A stretch of DNA of 64,000 nucleotides. Source: Candidatus Peregrinibacteria bacterium (GTDB lineage Bacteria; Patescibacteriota; Gracilibacteria; UBA1369; LOWO2-01-FULL-3). A program made the position numbers and the translations under genes. The notes under the pieces were generated by a model. It searched no databases. It worked only from the letters and a program-made list of their open reading frames with translations, and was not told where the DNA came from. Of this stretch, positions 8,950 through 17,973 are shown piece after piece. How positions within the stretch are numbered: the first letter of the stretch is position 1; each line of letters begins with the position of its first letter. The stretch is taken from the NCBI GenBank assembly GCA_030688025.1, contig JAUYJL010000008.1:37136-101135 (forward strand), given 5' to 3'.

Positions 8950-10014
8950 ATGAAAAGGAGTAAATTTTTGATTGGAATTGTTACTGCTCTCTCGTTATCT
9001 ATATTGATTTCAGGGCTTGCCAATGCTGATACTAAGATCATGCGAGCATCTGTTTTTAGTGCAAATGATTTTGAGAATGTGGCGGTAAATGTTCCAAAAA
9101 TGCCAGCTGAGAATTGTGTATATGAAACTCCAGAAAATAAGAGTTTTAAGGCTCAGACGATAGCTGTTCGTAGAAAATTAAAGATAGATACAGATGAAGT
9201 TTTTAGAGTTACGGTGTTTGTAAAAAATGCCGGAAACATGCCTTGGTTCTCAGGGAAAAGCACTTGTACGGGGCCTCATGTTTCACTTGGAACAGATAAG
9301 CCAAGAGACAGCGCAAGCCAGTTTTACGCAAAAGAGCTTGATGGAGTAGTCGATACAAATTGGGAAGGAAATAATAGGATTGGAATGGATCAGCTTAGAG
9401 TTGATCCCGGATATACAGCTTCATTCACATTTTTCTCAAGATCTCCAAAATCGGCAGATATTCTAAAAGAGAATTTGACGCCAGTTGTGGAAGGAATTAC
9501 ATGGATGGATGAGGCTAAATTTTCATTTGATTTAATGGTCGGGGACTCAGGAATGATGCCTGCTGATGTGCGCCTACGAATGTTTTACGCCAACCAAAGT
9601 GGTTCGGCTATGGATATTCCTATAGACGGCGAGAAGAGTTTTCATCTCAATCTTGATACACAAAAAATGCATATAAAATTGGGAGATTATGTCGTACGTG
9701 AATTCACTATAAGTAGTGGAGCATCCGCTACACCAACTCCTCGTGGTGAGTACAGTGTTATCTTAAAACAAGAAGTCAGGGTCGGCGGTAAAGAACCTCA
9801 TTATATAATGCCGAATTTCATGATGTTCGATAATAGAGGATATGGATTTCATGCTCTGCCAAGTCTTCGAGGCAGAGGAGATGCTTTCTGGACAGAGGCA
9901 CAAAGTCATATCGGTATTCCAGTGAGCCATGGATGTGTAAGAATGCTACCTGAAGAATCTCAATTTGCATTTGATTTCGCAGACATAGGCACAAAAGTAC
10001 ATATTGAGAGATAA
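8950..10014 (+). CDS. L,D-transpeptidase (YkuD/ErfK family), secreted
   Basis: signal peptide; C-terminal SHIGIPVSHGCVRM (HxxxxxSHGCxR). Confidence 0.88.
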   Translation: MKRSKFLIGIVTALSLSILISGLANADTKIMRASVFSANDFENVAVNVPKMPAENCVYETPENKSFKAQTIAVRRKLKIDTDEVFRVTVFVKNAGNMPWFSGKSTCTGPHVSLGTDKPRDSASQFYAKELDGVVDTNWEGNNRIGMDQLRVDPGYTASFTFFSRSPKSADILKENLTPVVEGITWMDEAKFSFDLMVGDSGMMPADVRLRMFYANQSGSAMDIPIDGEKSFHLNLDTQKMHIKLGDYVVREFTISSGASATPTPRGEYSVILKQEVRVGGKEPHYIMPNFMMFDNRGYGFHALPSLRGRGDAFWTEAQSHIGIPVSHGCVRMLPEESQFAFDFADIGTKVHIER

Positions 10015-10068
10015 ACTTTTGGGTATCTCAACCTTTTGATATATAATCGAGCTCCATTATAAAAATAT

Positions 10069-12273
10069 ATGAGCTCGATTTTCGATAATTTGAATGACAG
10101 GCAGGTTGAAGCGATGACCCATTTTGAGGGTCCTCTTTTGGTTATAGCAGGTGCTGGCAGCGGAAAAACGAAGGCGCTGACACACCGAATCGCTTACTTG
10201 ATAACAGAAAAAGGAGTCAATCCTTGGAATATTTTGGCGGTAACTTTTACAAATAAAGCGGCCAAAGAAATGAAAGGACGTGTCCTTAAACTACTTGGAA
10301 AGAAAGAAACACCTTTTACTGTCGGGAATTTTTATGAAGACAATACTATCCCTACCGTTGGGACTTTTCACTCGATATGCGTGAGGATTCTTAGAAAATA
10401 TATTCATCTACTTGGATATGAAAATTCTTTTGCGATTTACGACGATACAGATCAACAAATTTTGATGAAACATATTTTGGAAGAGATGCTGCTTGATCCG
10501 AAAAAGATGGTTCCAAGAGCTATTTTGGGAAGTATTTCAAATGCTAAAAATCAACTCCTTGGACCTAAAGAATTCGAATCATACGCACATGATTTTTTCT
10601 CGGAAAAAGTTGCGGAGATTTATCCGAGATACCAAAAAGCTTTGATTAAAGCCAATGCTTTGGACTTCGATGATATCATTATGAAGACGGTTGAACTTTT
10701 TCAGACGCATCCTGAAGTGCTTGAAGTGTATAGGGAAAAATTTAAATTTATTTCGGTAGATGAGTATCAGGATACAAATAGAGCGCAATATATTCTCGTA
10801 AAAATGCTTGCTGAAAAATACAAAAATTTGTGTGTTATCGGAGACGCGGATCAAAGTATTTATAGTTGGAGAGGAGCGACGATTCAAAATATTATGGATT
10901 TCGAGAAAGATTATCCAAACGCAAAAGTGGTTACTCTTGAGCAAAATTACAGATCCACTCAACTTATTTTGGATGCAGCAAATCAGATCATCAAAAAAAA
11001 TGAGAGAAGAAAGCCGAAAGATCTTTGGACTTCACGCGAAGGTGGAGAAAAAATCAAAGAATTTATTGCTGACAATGAAAGGCATGAGGCAGATCTTATT
11101 TCGAGGGAAATTTCCGAATTATTAATAGGGAGCGAGTATCCCATTTACAATGATTTTGTCGTTTTATATCGCACGAATGCGCAATCACGCGTACTTGAAG
11201 AAGTTTTTATTCGACAGGGAATTCCTTATAAAATTGTTGGTGGAATAAAGTTTTATTCCAGAAAAGAGGTGAAGGATATTATCGCTTATTTACGCGTGAT
11301 TCAGAATCCGAGTGATAACGTAAGTTTGCTTAGAATTTTGAATACTCCGGCAAGAAAAATCGGACCAAAAACTATCGAAGCGATAAGAGATTTTTCTATC
11401 GTTCATGATATTTCTTTTTTTAATGCAATGCTTTTGCACGAACAAATAGAAGATATTTCAGACAGCAAAGGCGAATACCTTGAAAATTTTGTTAAACTTA
11501 TTACAGATCTTCGCGACTTAAATTCCAAGAGTAATGCGTCAGCGATGGTTCGTCACGTTCTTGATAAAACCGGATACAAAAAAATGATTGATGATGGCAC
11601 TATTGAGGGAGAAAGTAGGCTTGAAAATATCGCCGAACTTATTTCCGTTTCTCATAAATATGACAACATTGAGGCGGTCACTTCTTTGAGTATTTTCCTT
11701 GAAGAAATAAGTCTTATCTCAGATCTTGATACTGTAAATGAGACTGACAATGCTGTGACTTTTATGACTGTGCATAGCGCCAAGGGGCTTGAATTTCCTT
11801 ACGTTTTTATTGCCGGATTGGAGGAAGGAATTTTTCCACATAACAGAAGTTTGATGGACAGAGAACAATTGGAGGAAGAACGCAGACTTATGTATGTGGC
11901 TATGACTAGGGCGAAAGACAGGCTTTATTTACTTCATGCTCGCGAAAGAATGCTTTACGGAGAATCAAAAGCGAATATTCCTTCTCAGTTTTTGGAAGAT
12001 ATTGACGTAAGCCTTGTGGATAGGAATTATGGACAAAATTCTTCAAGAAAACATTTCTCGATTTCCGAAATCGAAAGACGACCTGTGCCTGTTGAGCTTG
12101 ATAGAGGTGTTGATATAGAACTTGCGTCAGGAGATAGAGTCTCTCATTTGATTTTTGGAAGCGGGATCGTGGTGAATGTTACGGGTGGAGTTGCGACTGT
12201 TGCATTTGAAGATCCGAAAGTGGGTGTTAAGAAACTTGCTATCAGCGTTGCACCTCTCAGAAAAATAAGCTAA
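10069..12273 (+). CDS. pcrA: UvrD/PcrA-type DNA helicase
   Basis: NLNDRQVEAM, GAGSGKT, VDEYQDTN, GDADQSIYSWRGA, VHSAKGLEF, MTRAK. Confidence 0.94.
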   Translation: MSSIFDNLNDRQVEAMTHFEGPLLVIAGAGSGKTKALTHRIAYLITEKGVNPWNILAVTFTNKAAKEMKGRVLKLLGKKETPFTVGNFYEDNTIPTVGTFHSICVRILRKYIHLLGYENSFAIYDDTDQQILMKHILEEMLLDPKKMVPRAILGSISNAKNQLLGPKEFESYAHDFFSEKVAEIYPRYQKALIKANALDFDDIIMKTVELFQTHPEVLEVYREKFKFISVDEYQDTNRAQYILVKMLAEKYKNLCVIGDADQSIYSWRGATIQNIMDFEKDYPNAKVVTLEQNYRSTQLILDAANQIIKKNERRKPKDLWTSREGGEKIKEFIADNERHEADLISREISELLIGSEYPIYNDFVVLYRTNAQSRVLEEVFIRQGIPYKIVGGIKFYSRKEVKDIIAYLRVIQNPSDNVSLLRILNTPARKIGPKTIEAIRDFSIVHDISFFNAMLLHEQIEDISDSKGEYLENFVKLITDLRDLNSKSNASAMVRHVLDKTGYKKMIDDGTIEGESRLENIAELISVSHKYDNIEAVTSLSIFLEEISLISDLDTVNETDNAVTFMTVHSAKGLEFPYVFIAGLEEGIFPHNRSLMDREQLEEERRLMYVAMTRAKDRLYLLHARERMLYGESKANIPSQFLEDIDVSLVDRNYGQNSSRKHFSISEIERRPVPVELDRGVDIELASGDRVSHLIFGSGIVVNVTGGVATVAFEDPKVGVKKLAISVAPLRKIS

Positions 12274-12282
12274 AATTCTCGC

Positions 12283-13524
12283 ATGTACGAACTTGATAAT
12301 ACAAGCACAGGGAAGAAAATTTTTGTCGGATCATTGATTGCCGTTTTTTCCTTTTTGGTCGGATGGCAGGCAAGCAGTTTTGGGCTTCTTGGTAATGTTT
12401 TTGACACTACTAGAACTGTGGTTTCAACGGGCGAAAGTGCTGAAAAAGTTGAGGGGCACGATGAAAATTTAAATCTCTTTTGGGATGTTTGGGACAAGCT
12501 TGATAGTGAGTATGTTGATAAAGATAAGGTCACTCCTGATGATAAGGTCTATGGTGCGATTAAAGGACTCGTGGGTTCTTTTGAAGATCCTTATACCGTT
12601 TTTATGACTCCGAAAGAGAGTAAAGAGTTTAGCGAAAGCATAGATGGAAAGCTTGAAGGCATTGGGGCTGAGCTTACTGTAGAAGATAAATTGCTAAAAA
12701 TCGTTACTCCGCTAAAGGGCAGTCCTGCTGAGAAATCCGGCATTTTGCCTGGAGATATCATCTACAAAATAGACGGTAAAGATGCGGGAGATATGTCTCT
12801 TTTTGACGCAATAATGTCTATTCGCGGCCAAAAAGGAACTAGTGTCACTCTTACAATCGGAAGAAAAAATCTTGATAAAACTTTGGATGTTTCGATTGTT
12901 CGCGACAGCATAGAAATCGACAGCGTCACTATGGAAAAATTAAATAATGGAATTGTTTATTTGAGTGTAAATCAGTTTAATGGAAAGACCAATGAACAGT
13001 TTGGGAAAGCTGTTTCCGAAATGATTTTGAATGAGCCAAAAGGCCTTATTATTGATTTGAGATATAACGGTGGTGGATACTTGGATAGCGCTGTGGAGCT
13101 TTTGTCTTATCTTTTCCCGAAAGATACTGATGCCGTTGAAATTCGCCAACGTGGCAAAGAAAATGACATGATGAAAACAAATGGAAATCCAAAAATTACG
13201 AAAGTACCGCTTGTTGTTTTGGTGAACGAAGGAAGCGCTTCTGCATCAGAGATTCTTGCCGGAGCGGTGCAGGATCTTAAACGAGGAATCGTCATGGGAA
13301 CAAAAACTTACGGGAAAGGTACTGTTCAGGAAGTTGACAGTTTTGCCGACGGATCAAGCATAAGAATGACTATTGCGAAATGGTTTACGCCTAACGGGCG
13401 CAATGTAAATAAAGTCGGACTTACTCCAGACATTATTGTTGAATTGAAAGATGAAGATTTGAAAAACAAAAAAGACACTCAAAAAGAAGCCGCTATAAAA
13501 TATCTTGAGGAGCTATCCCAATGA
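12283..13524 (+). CDS. ctpA: S41 C-terminal processing peptidase with PDZ domain
   Basis: LIIDLRYNGGGYLDSAVEL, NEGSASASEILAGAVQD; terminates with TGA. Confidence 0.9.
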   Translation: MYELDNTSTGKKIFVGSLIAVFSFLVGWQASSFGLLGNVFDTTRTVVSTGESAEKVEGHDENLNLFWDVWDKLDSEYVDKDKVTPDDKVYGAIKGLVGSFEDPYTVFMTPKESKEFSESIDGKLEGIGAELTVEDKLLKIVTPLKGSPAEKSGILPGDIIYKIDGKDAGDMSLFDAIMSIRGQKGTSVTLTIGRKNLDKTLDVSIVRDSIEIDSVTMEKLNNGIVYLSVNQFNGKTNEQFGKAVSEMILNEPKGLIIDLRYNGGGYLDSAVELLSYLFPKDTDAVEIRQRGKENDMMKTNGNPKITKVPLVVLVNEGSASASEILAGAVQDLKRGIVMGTKTYGKGTVQEVDSFADGSSIRMTIAKWFTPNGRNVNKVGLTPDIIVELKDEDLKNKKDTQKEAAIKYLEELSQ

Positions 13525-15021
13525 CCTTCGAATTTCCGCGGCCCTTAGCGCATCTTCTGCAAAGTCTTCGTTTGAGATCAATCTCTGGTAAAGAGTTGAA
13601 GTGATGTTTCTGTGGATTATGTGTCTTGGTTTTTCTTGTCCGATTTCCACTCCAATAATTTCTTCGATGTCCGCTATTTCCGATCTAACGTCTTTCCATA
13701 TGTCATTTTTTTTGCATAATAGATCTAGATTTTCTTTGTTCAAATAATGTCCTGCGTGTCTAAAATCTTCTGCAAGATATGGGCATAGATGCTTTATCAA
13801 ATCCAGCATGCCTTTTTTCTTCGCATATTTAAGCGCTCTTCCCTGCCCTATTAATTCCGGAGGGACTCCCAACGAGTAAAGCGCGCCTGTGAAAATAATT
13901 GCACGTGGAAGTTTTACTTTTCCTTCTCCACGTGAATATCCGAAAAGTCCGACGTGCTGCATACGCTCTCTGTGTTGAGGCAATTTTTTCCCTATGTGAT
14001 TTATCATTTCCGCTGATGGCTCTATTACAGATTTGAAGTATCTCGCTACGTAGTTATTAAAATCGTTTAATTGTTCTTGTTCTTTTTCGCTTATTTTTAT
14101 GTATTTTTTTCTATTTTCAGGAATTTTTTCGTTTAATTTCTTTATCGCTTTTTTGACTTCCTTTAGCGGATAATCGTATCTAAACGCGCTCTGAAGAGTT
14201 AGGGTTGCGACACCTTTGTATTCTTCCAAAACTGCATCGATATTTTCAGGATTTATTCCGCCTCTAAATGGCAAAGCGCCACCGCCAACCCATGGATACA
14301 TTTTGATGCCTTGTTCTTCTCCGAACTCGTGATAAAGACTTATCGCTTGTTTTGAAAAAAGTTTCGCAGGCAAAAAACCGCTATTCATAGCCGTATCGCT
14401 TCTTGCTGAAAAAGTTCGCATATACTCCGGCTTGAAGTGATAGTCCTTCTTCAAAAAATCTATGTATTCTTTTAAAATCGATTTTATTTTTGGAAGTGTT
14501 TCGAATTTTTCGAAAAGTGGAATAACATCAATTCTCTTTAAATCAGATTTCATTTCGAAAATATCTGTTGTTGCTTTTGATATTTTTGAAAATGTTTTTT
14601 GTAAGTAAATAAGCTGCTCTGCGCTTGCTGTCATCGGTAAAATCACTTCAAAAAGAGGAGGTGTGTGCATTTTATAAGTCTTTGCCGCGTTCTCTGCCGT
14701 GATCATATTCATAAAAGCACGAGGGAGTTTGTGGCTTGGTTCAAGCCATATATTCGGAACTCTGAAAGTCAGAAACACATCTCTTCCGATTTGTTTCTTG
14801 GAAAAAAAACTGTGATATTTATTAAAAAGTCTGTCGATTACCGCTTCGTCTACAAATTTTCCTTCCCAGTCCCACATGTATTCTTCGGCATTTAACTCGG
14901 AAAAACACCTTACGCATTCTTCCACTTCGTCGTTCACGGAAATAAATCTTTTGCCTGTGAAATATGTGGCGCAAGCATTGTCTGGATGCTGGGTTGCCAT
15001 TGTTGCGGGGATTTTTCTCAT
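13513..15021 (-). CDS. ppcA: Archaeal-type phosphoenolpyruvate carboxylase
   Basis: starts MRKIPATMATQHPDNA, a hallmark of archaeal-type PEPC; ~500 aa length. Confidence 0.88.
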   Translation of the reverse strand: MRKIPATMATQHPDNACATYFTGKRFISVNDEVEECVRCFSELNAEEYMWDWEGKFVDEAVIDRLFNKYHSFFSKKQIGRDVFLTFRVPNIWLEPSHKLPRAFMNMITAENAAKTYKMHTPPLFEVILPMTASAEQLIYLQKTFSKISKATTDIFEMKSDLKRIDVIPLFEKFETLPKIKSILKEYIDFLKKDYHFKPEYMRTFSARSDTAMNSGFLPAKLFSKQAISLYHEFGEEQGIKMYPWVGGGALPFRGGINPENIDAVLEEYKGVATLTLQSAFRYDYPLKEVKKAIKKLNEKIPENRKKYIKISEKEQEQLNDFNNYVARYFKSVIEPSAEMINHIGKKLPQHRERMQHVGLFGYSRGEGKVKLPRAIIFTGALYSLGVPPELIGQGRALKYAKKKGMLDLIKHLCPYLAEDFRHAGHYLNKENLDLLCKKNDIWKDVRSEIADIEEIIGVEIGQEKPRHIIHRNITSTLYQRLISNEDFAEDALRAAEIRRSLG

Positions 15022-15042
15022 AGGATTTGGCGGGTAAATCTT

Positions 15043-15209
15043 AGGGAGGGAGGGATTTACCCCTCACAATTCTTCAATAGGGATTTGCTAAGCTTTCTTA
15101 AGAAAGCGGAGAGGGAGGGATTTACCCCTTCGGGGCATAAACTTCGAATCCCTCGCTCTGACTAACAGGTTTTAAATCATCCCTGCCAAAGGGCAGGGTT
15201 GCTTTAAAA
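15043..15209 (-). repeat. tRNA-Ser(GCT)-associated mini-element(s) with tRNA 3'-end duplication and nested hairpins
   Basis: 15106-15122 gcggagagggagggatt repeats 15213-15229 of the tRNA; further partial copy at 15043-15063; nested palindrome GTTTTAAA...CCCTGCC/GGCAGGG...TTTAAAAC. Confidence 0.7.
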
Positions 15210-15210
15210 C

Positions 15211-15303
15211 TGGCGGAGAGGGAGGGATTCGAACCCTCGCGGGAACTTACGTCCCCCTACAGGTTTAGCAAACCCGCCTCTTCAGCCTCTTGAGTACCTC
15301 TCC
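15211..15303 (-). tRNA. tRNA-Ser (GCT)
   Basis: minus strand GGAGAGGTACTCAAGAGGCTGAAGAGGCGGGTTTGCTAAACCTG...GGGTTCGAATCCCTCCCTCTCCGCCA; long variable arm; CCA encoded. Confidence 0.93.
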
Positions 15304-15425
15304 ATTGGGTTTTGCTAGTCAAAAAGCTACATCACTATATGGAAAACATTGCCTAAAGTCTAGGTGATTTTCTTGTTTTTTTGATTAATCGAAGTTATAA
15401 AGTAGCTACTATTTAATAAAATTTT

Positions 15426-16244
15426 ATGAAAAATATCAAACTTTTGGTTTTAGGGGTTATTTTGGCCTCATTTGTTCTCACGGGATGCGCTTCGTCTTCA
15501 GGAAAGTTGAAGCTTACGCTTGATAATGTTTCATGGAGAGGAGATAAATTCTTGAATTTCGATCTTTACCTAGAACGTCCTGATCTTGCTTTGAGCGAGC
15601 CTATTGGCAGCACTGATGATTTGTATTCTTCAGATTTATCTGATGCCATCAATCCACAACTAATGTATGTCAGTACTACAGATGATGAAGATCCTGAAAG
15701 CGGTAATATGTGCGACAGACCAAGATTTCCTCATAGATGTAGCGTTACTTTGAAAGAGAATGAGGCTAAAAAAAGCTCTAATGATTTTCTTATAAAAATC
15801 ACTTTTGAAGATGGGACTTACCTTGCGAAAGAAATTTCCGTACCGATGCCAGAAAGGCTGGAACTTCCTGCAATCTCTTCACCAAGCGTTTTGCCAAAAC
15901 AAGACGAAGCTTTCCAAGTACAATTCAAAGATGTTGGGGCTGACGAATATACTGTCGAAGTGAATATGTGCCAACCTTATGCGGATAATGGCATAAATCC
16001 ATGTTTGGATGGTGGATCATATGTACTTCAAAGAAAAGATGGCAAACTTGTGTTGGCTGAACCTGATGTTTCTTCTAAGCCTGTGGTTTCTGAAAAAGAT
16101 GGCATGATTGAAGTCAAAAGCGATCTAAAACTTAAGTTTACAGAGAGCGTTGAGTACTATGTCACTGCCGTTAAAAGAGGAGAAGTTGATGGAGTGAAGA
16201 GTTTTGTAGACCTTACCGATTCAAAAAGTTTTCCGGTAAAATAG
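15426..16244 (+). CDS. Hypothetical lipoprotein
   Basis: lipobox VLTGC after hydrophobic signal. Confidence 0.75.
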   Translation: MKNIKLLVLGVILASFVLTGCASSSGKLKLTLDNVSWRGDKFLNFDLYLERPDLALSEPIGSTDDLYSSDLSDAINPQLMYVSTTDDEDPESGNMCDRPRFPHRCSVTLKENEAKKSSNDFLIKITFEDGTYLAKEISVPMPERLELPAISSPSVLPKQDEAFQVQFKDVGADEYTVEVNMCQPYADNGINPCLDGGSYVLQRKDGKLVLAEPDVSSKPVVSEKDGMIEVKSDLKLKFTESVEYYVTAVKRGEVDGVKSFVDLTDSKSFPVK

Positions 16245-16245
16245 T

Positions 16246-17898
16246 TTATTTATTATCGAGTCCGACGGCTTGCGAGATATTCTCCAGGCCGTCTTTTTTT
16301 AGGAGTTTTACGAGGCCCTGATTTATTTCCCCTATCACCTGAGGGCCTTCGAAAATCATTCCTGTAATCATTTGCAAAAGCGATGCACCAAGACGTATTT
16401 TTTTGTATGCATCTTCTGCGCTAAATATTCCGCCAACTCCTATTATTATCGCTTTCCCCTGCGTCTTCTTGTACATATATTTGATCGTTTCATTTGATAA
16501 ATCTTCGACCGGTTTTCCACTTATTCCTCCAAAACCAACGATATTTTTTTCGTAAATTTTTGACATCATTTTTTTATTTGCCCTGTCTTTCGTGAGGTTC
16601 GTACAAATGAATCCGTCTATTTTATATTTTTGCGCGACTTCTATTATAGTATCTATTTCTGAATGTTTTAGATCTGGCGGCATCTTTATAAAAATAGGTT
16701 TTTTATTTCTGTTTTTCGCTATCACTTTTAGTAATCTGCCCAAAGACTCTGCGTCCGTAAATGGCTGTCCGCCGTGCGCATTTGGGCATGAGATGTTTAT
16801 AGTCATGTACGAACCGATGCCTTTTGTCAGATTGAATCCTTTAAGGTAATCCTTGATTCCTTCTTGTGAAATTGCTGTGCGTTCGCAGTTTGTTTTCGCG
16901 ACACTTATTCCGACAGGAAATCTGAATCTATCTTTTTTTATTCTTTTTGAAATTTCGTCCGCGCCTCTATTGTTTAGTCCGTAATATACTATAAGTCCTT
17001 GTGATTTTTTAAGTCGCCATAGTCTTGGTTTTGGGTTTCCTTCGCTCTTATCCCCTGTTATTGATCCGCCTTCTTCATATCCGAATCCGATCTCCGGAAG
17101 AATTTTATAAAGCTGTATGTTTTTGTCAAAACCTGCCGAAAGTCCTACAGGATTTTCGAATTTTATTCCAAGAATTTTTTGGGAAAGCATAGGATTTTTG
17201 TAATAAAAAATCGCACGAGTGAAAAGCCTTGTAACGAAATTGCTTCCTAAAAATCTGCCAAATAAATTAAAAAGATCGTGAATTAATTCCGGATCAAATA
17301 AAAATACGATTCTTTTCACGACGTGTTTATATAAAAATTTTACCACATCGTTTTTGAGAGCGATAAATTCCTCTGCTGAATTTAGCCCTATTATAAGCCA
17401 AATTGCTGCGATAAGTATTGCGCCCGCTATGTCCGAGGGATAATGCACGTGCAAATAAAGTCTGCTAAATCCGACGAGAGACGCCAATGTCAGACAACCT
17501 GCAAAAAATATAACTTTCAAAAATTTATTTTTTATTCTGTCTTTTAGGGTGAAGAATAAAAGCATGAAAAATACGAAAGACATTGTCGTATGTCCGCTTG
17601 GAAAACTTGGGTCGTTTTCAAAAATTAACATCCTTGGCGGACGCGCTCGCAATACCGTATATTTCAAGATAAATTCAGTGAAAAATCCTCCAAATACTGT
17701 AATGCCTACCGCATAAAACTTTTGAATTTCTTTTTTTGAAAGCAAAAAAATCAAAAGCAGAATCGTGAAAAAAATAATCGCCGTAACGCTTCCAAAAGCT
17801 GTAATCATTTTAAAAACTTTCACCAAAGAATCCGTCTGAAGTGATTCAATCTTTGCGAGAAGTGCTTGGTCGAAGTCTATTATGTTTTGTAAAATCAT
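16246..17898 (-). CDS. pyrD: Fusion protein: N-terminal PAP2 phosphatase domain + dihydroorotate dehydrogenase (PyrD)
   Basis: PAP2 KYTVLRARP..PSGHTTMSF..SRLYLHVHYPSDIAGA, then PyrD FENPVGLSAGFDKN, NISCPN, IFIKMPPDL, GVGGIFSAEDAYKKIRLGASLLQ in one frame. Confidence 0.9.
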   Translation of the reverse strand: MILQNIIDFDQALLAKIESLQTDSLVKVFKMITAFGSVTAIIFFTILLLIFLLSKKEIQKFYAVGITVFGGFFTEFILKYTVLRARPPRMLIFENDPSFPSGHTTMSFVFFMLLFFTLKDRIKNKFLKVIFFAGCLTLASLVGFSRLYLHVHYPSDIAGAILIAAIWLIIGLNSAEEFIALKNDVVKFLYKHVVKRIVFLFDPELIHDLFNLFGRFLGSNFVTRLFTRAIFYYKNPMLSQKILGIKFENPVGLSAGFDKNIQLYKILPEIGFGYEEGGSITGDKSEGNPKPRLWRLKKSQGLIVYYGLNNRGADEISKRIKKDRFRFPVGISVAKTNCERTAISQEGIKDYLKGFNLTKGIGSYMTINISCPNAHGGQPFTDAESLGRLLKVIAKNRNKKPIFIKMPPDLKHSEIDTIIEVAQKYKIDGFICTNLTKDRANKKMMSKIYEKNIVGFGGISGKPVEDLSNETIKYMYKKTQGKAIIIGVGGIFSAEDAYKKIRLGASLLQMITGMIFEGPQVIGEINQGLVKLLKKDGLENISQAVGLDNK

Positions 17899-17973
17899 TA
17901 TTTATTTTTAATTGGCACGCATTTTATATTAGCATGCCTTCCCGTTTTTTTAAATGTTTTACAGATCTTCTAC

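Noticed and set aside
13522-13524. Alternative code with TGA = Gly, as in Gracilibacteria
   Set aside because: ctpA ends properly at TGA and housekeeping ORFs are full length under the standard bacterial code.
15106-15170. Additional functional tRNA genes next to tRNA-Ser(GCT)
   Set aside because: Only the 3' acceptor/T-arm-like segment matches; no anticodon arm or D-arm could be built, and the T-loop TTCGAAT is lost.
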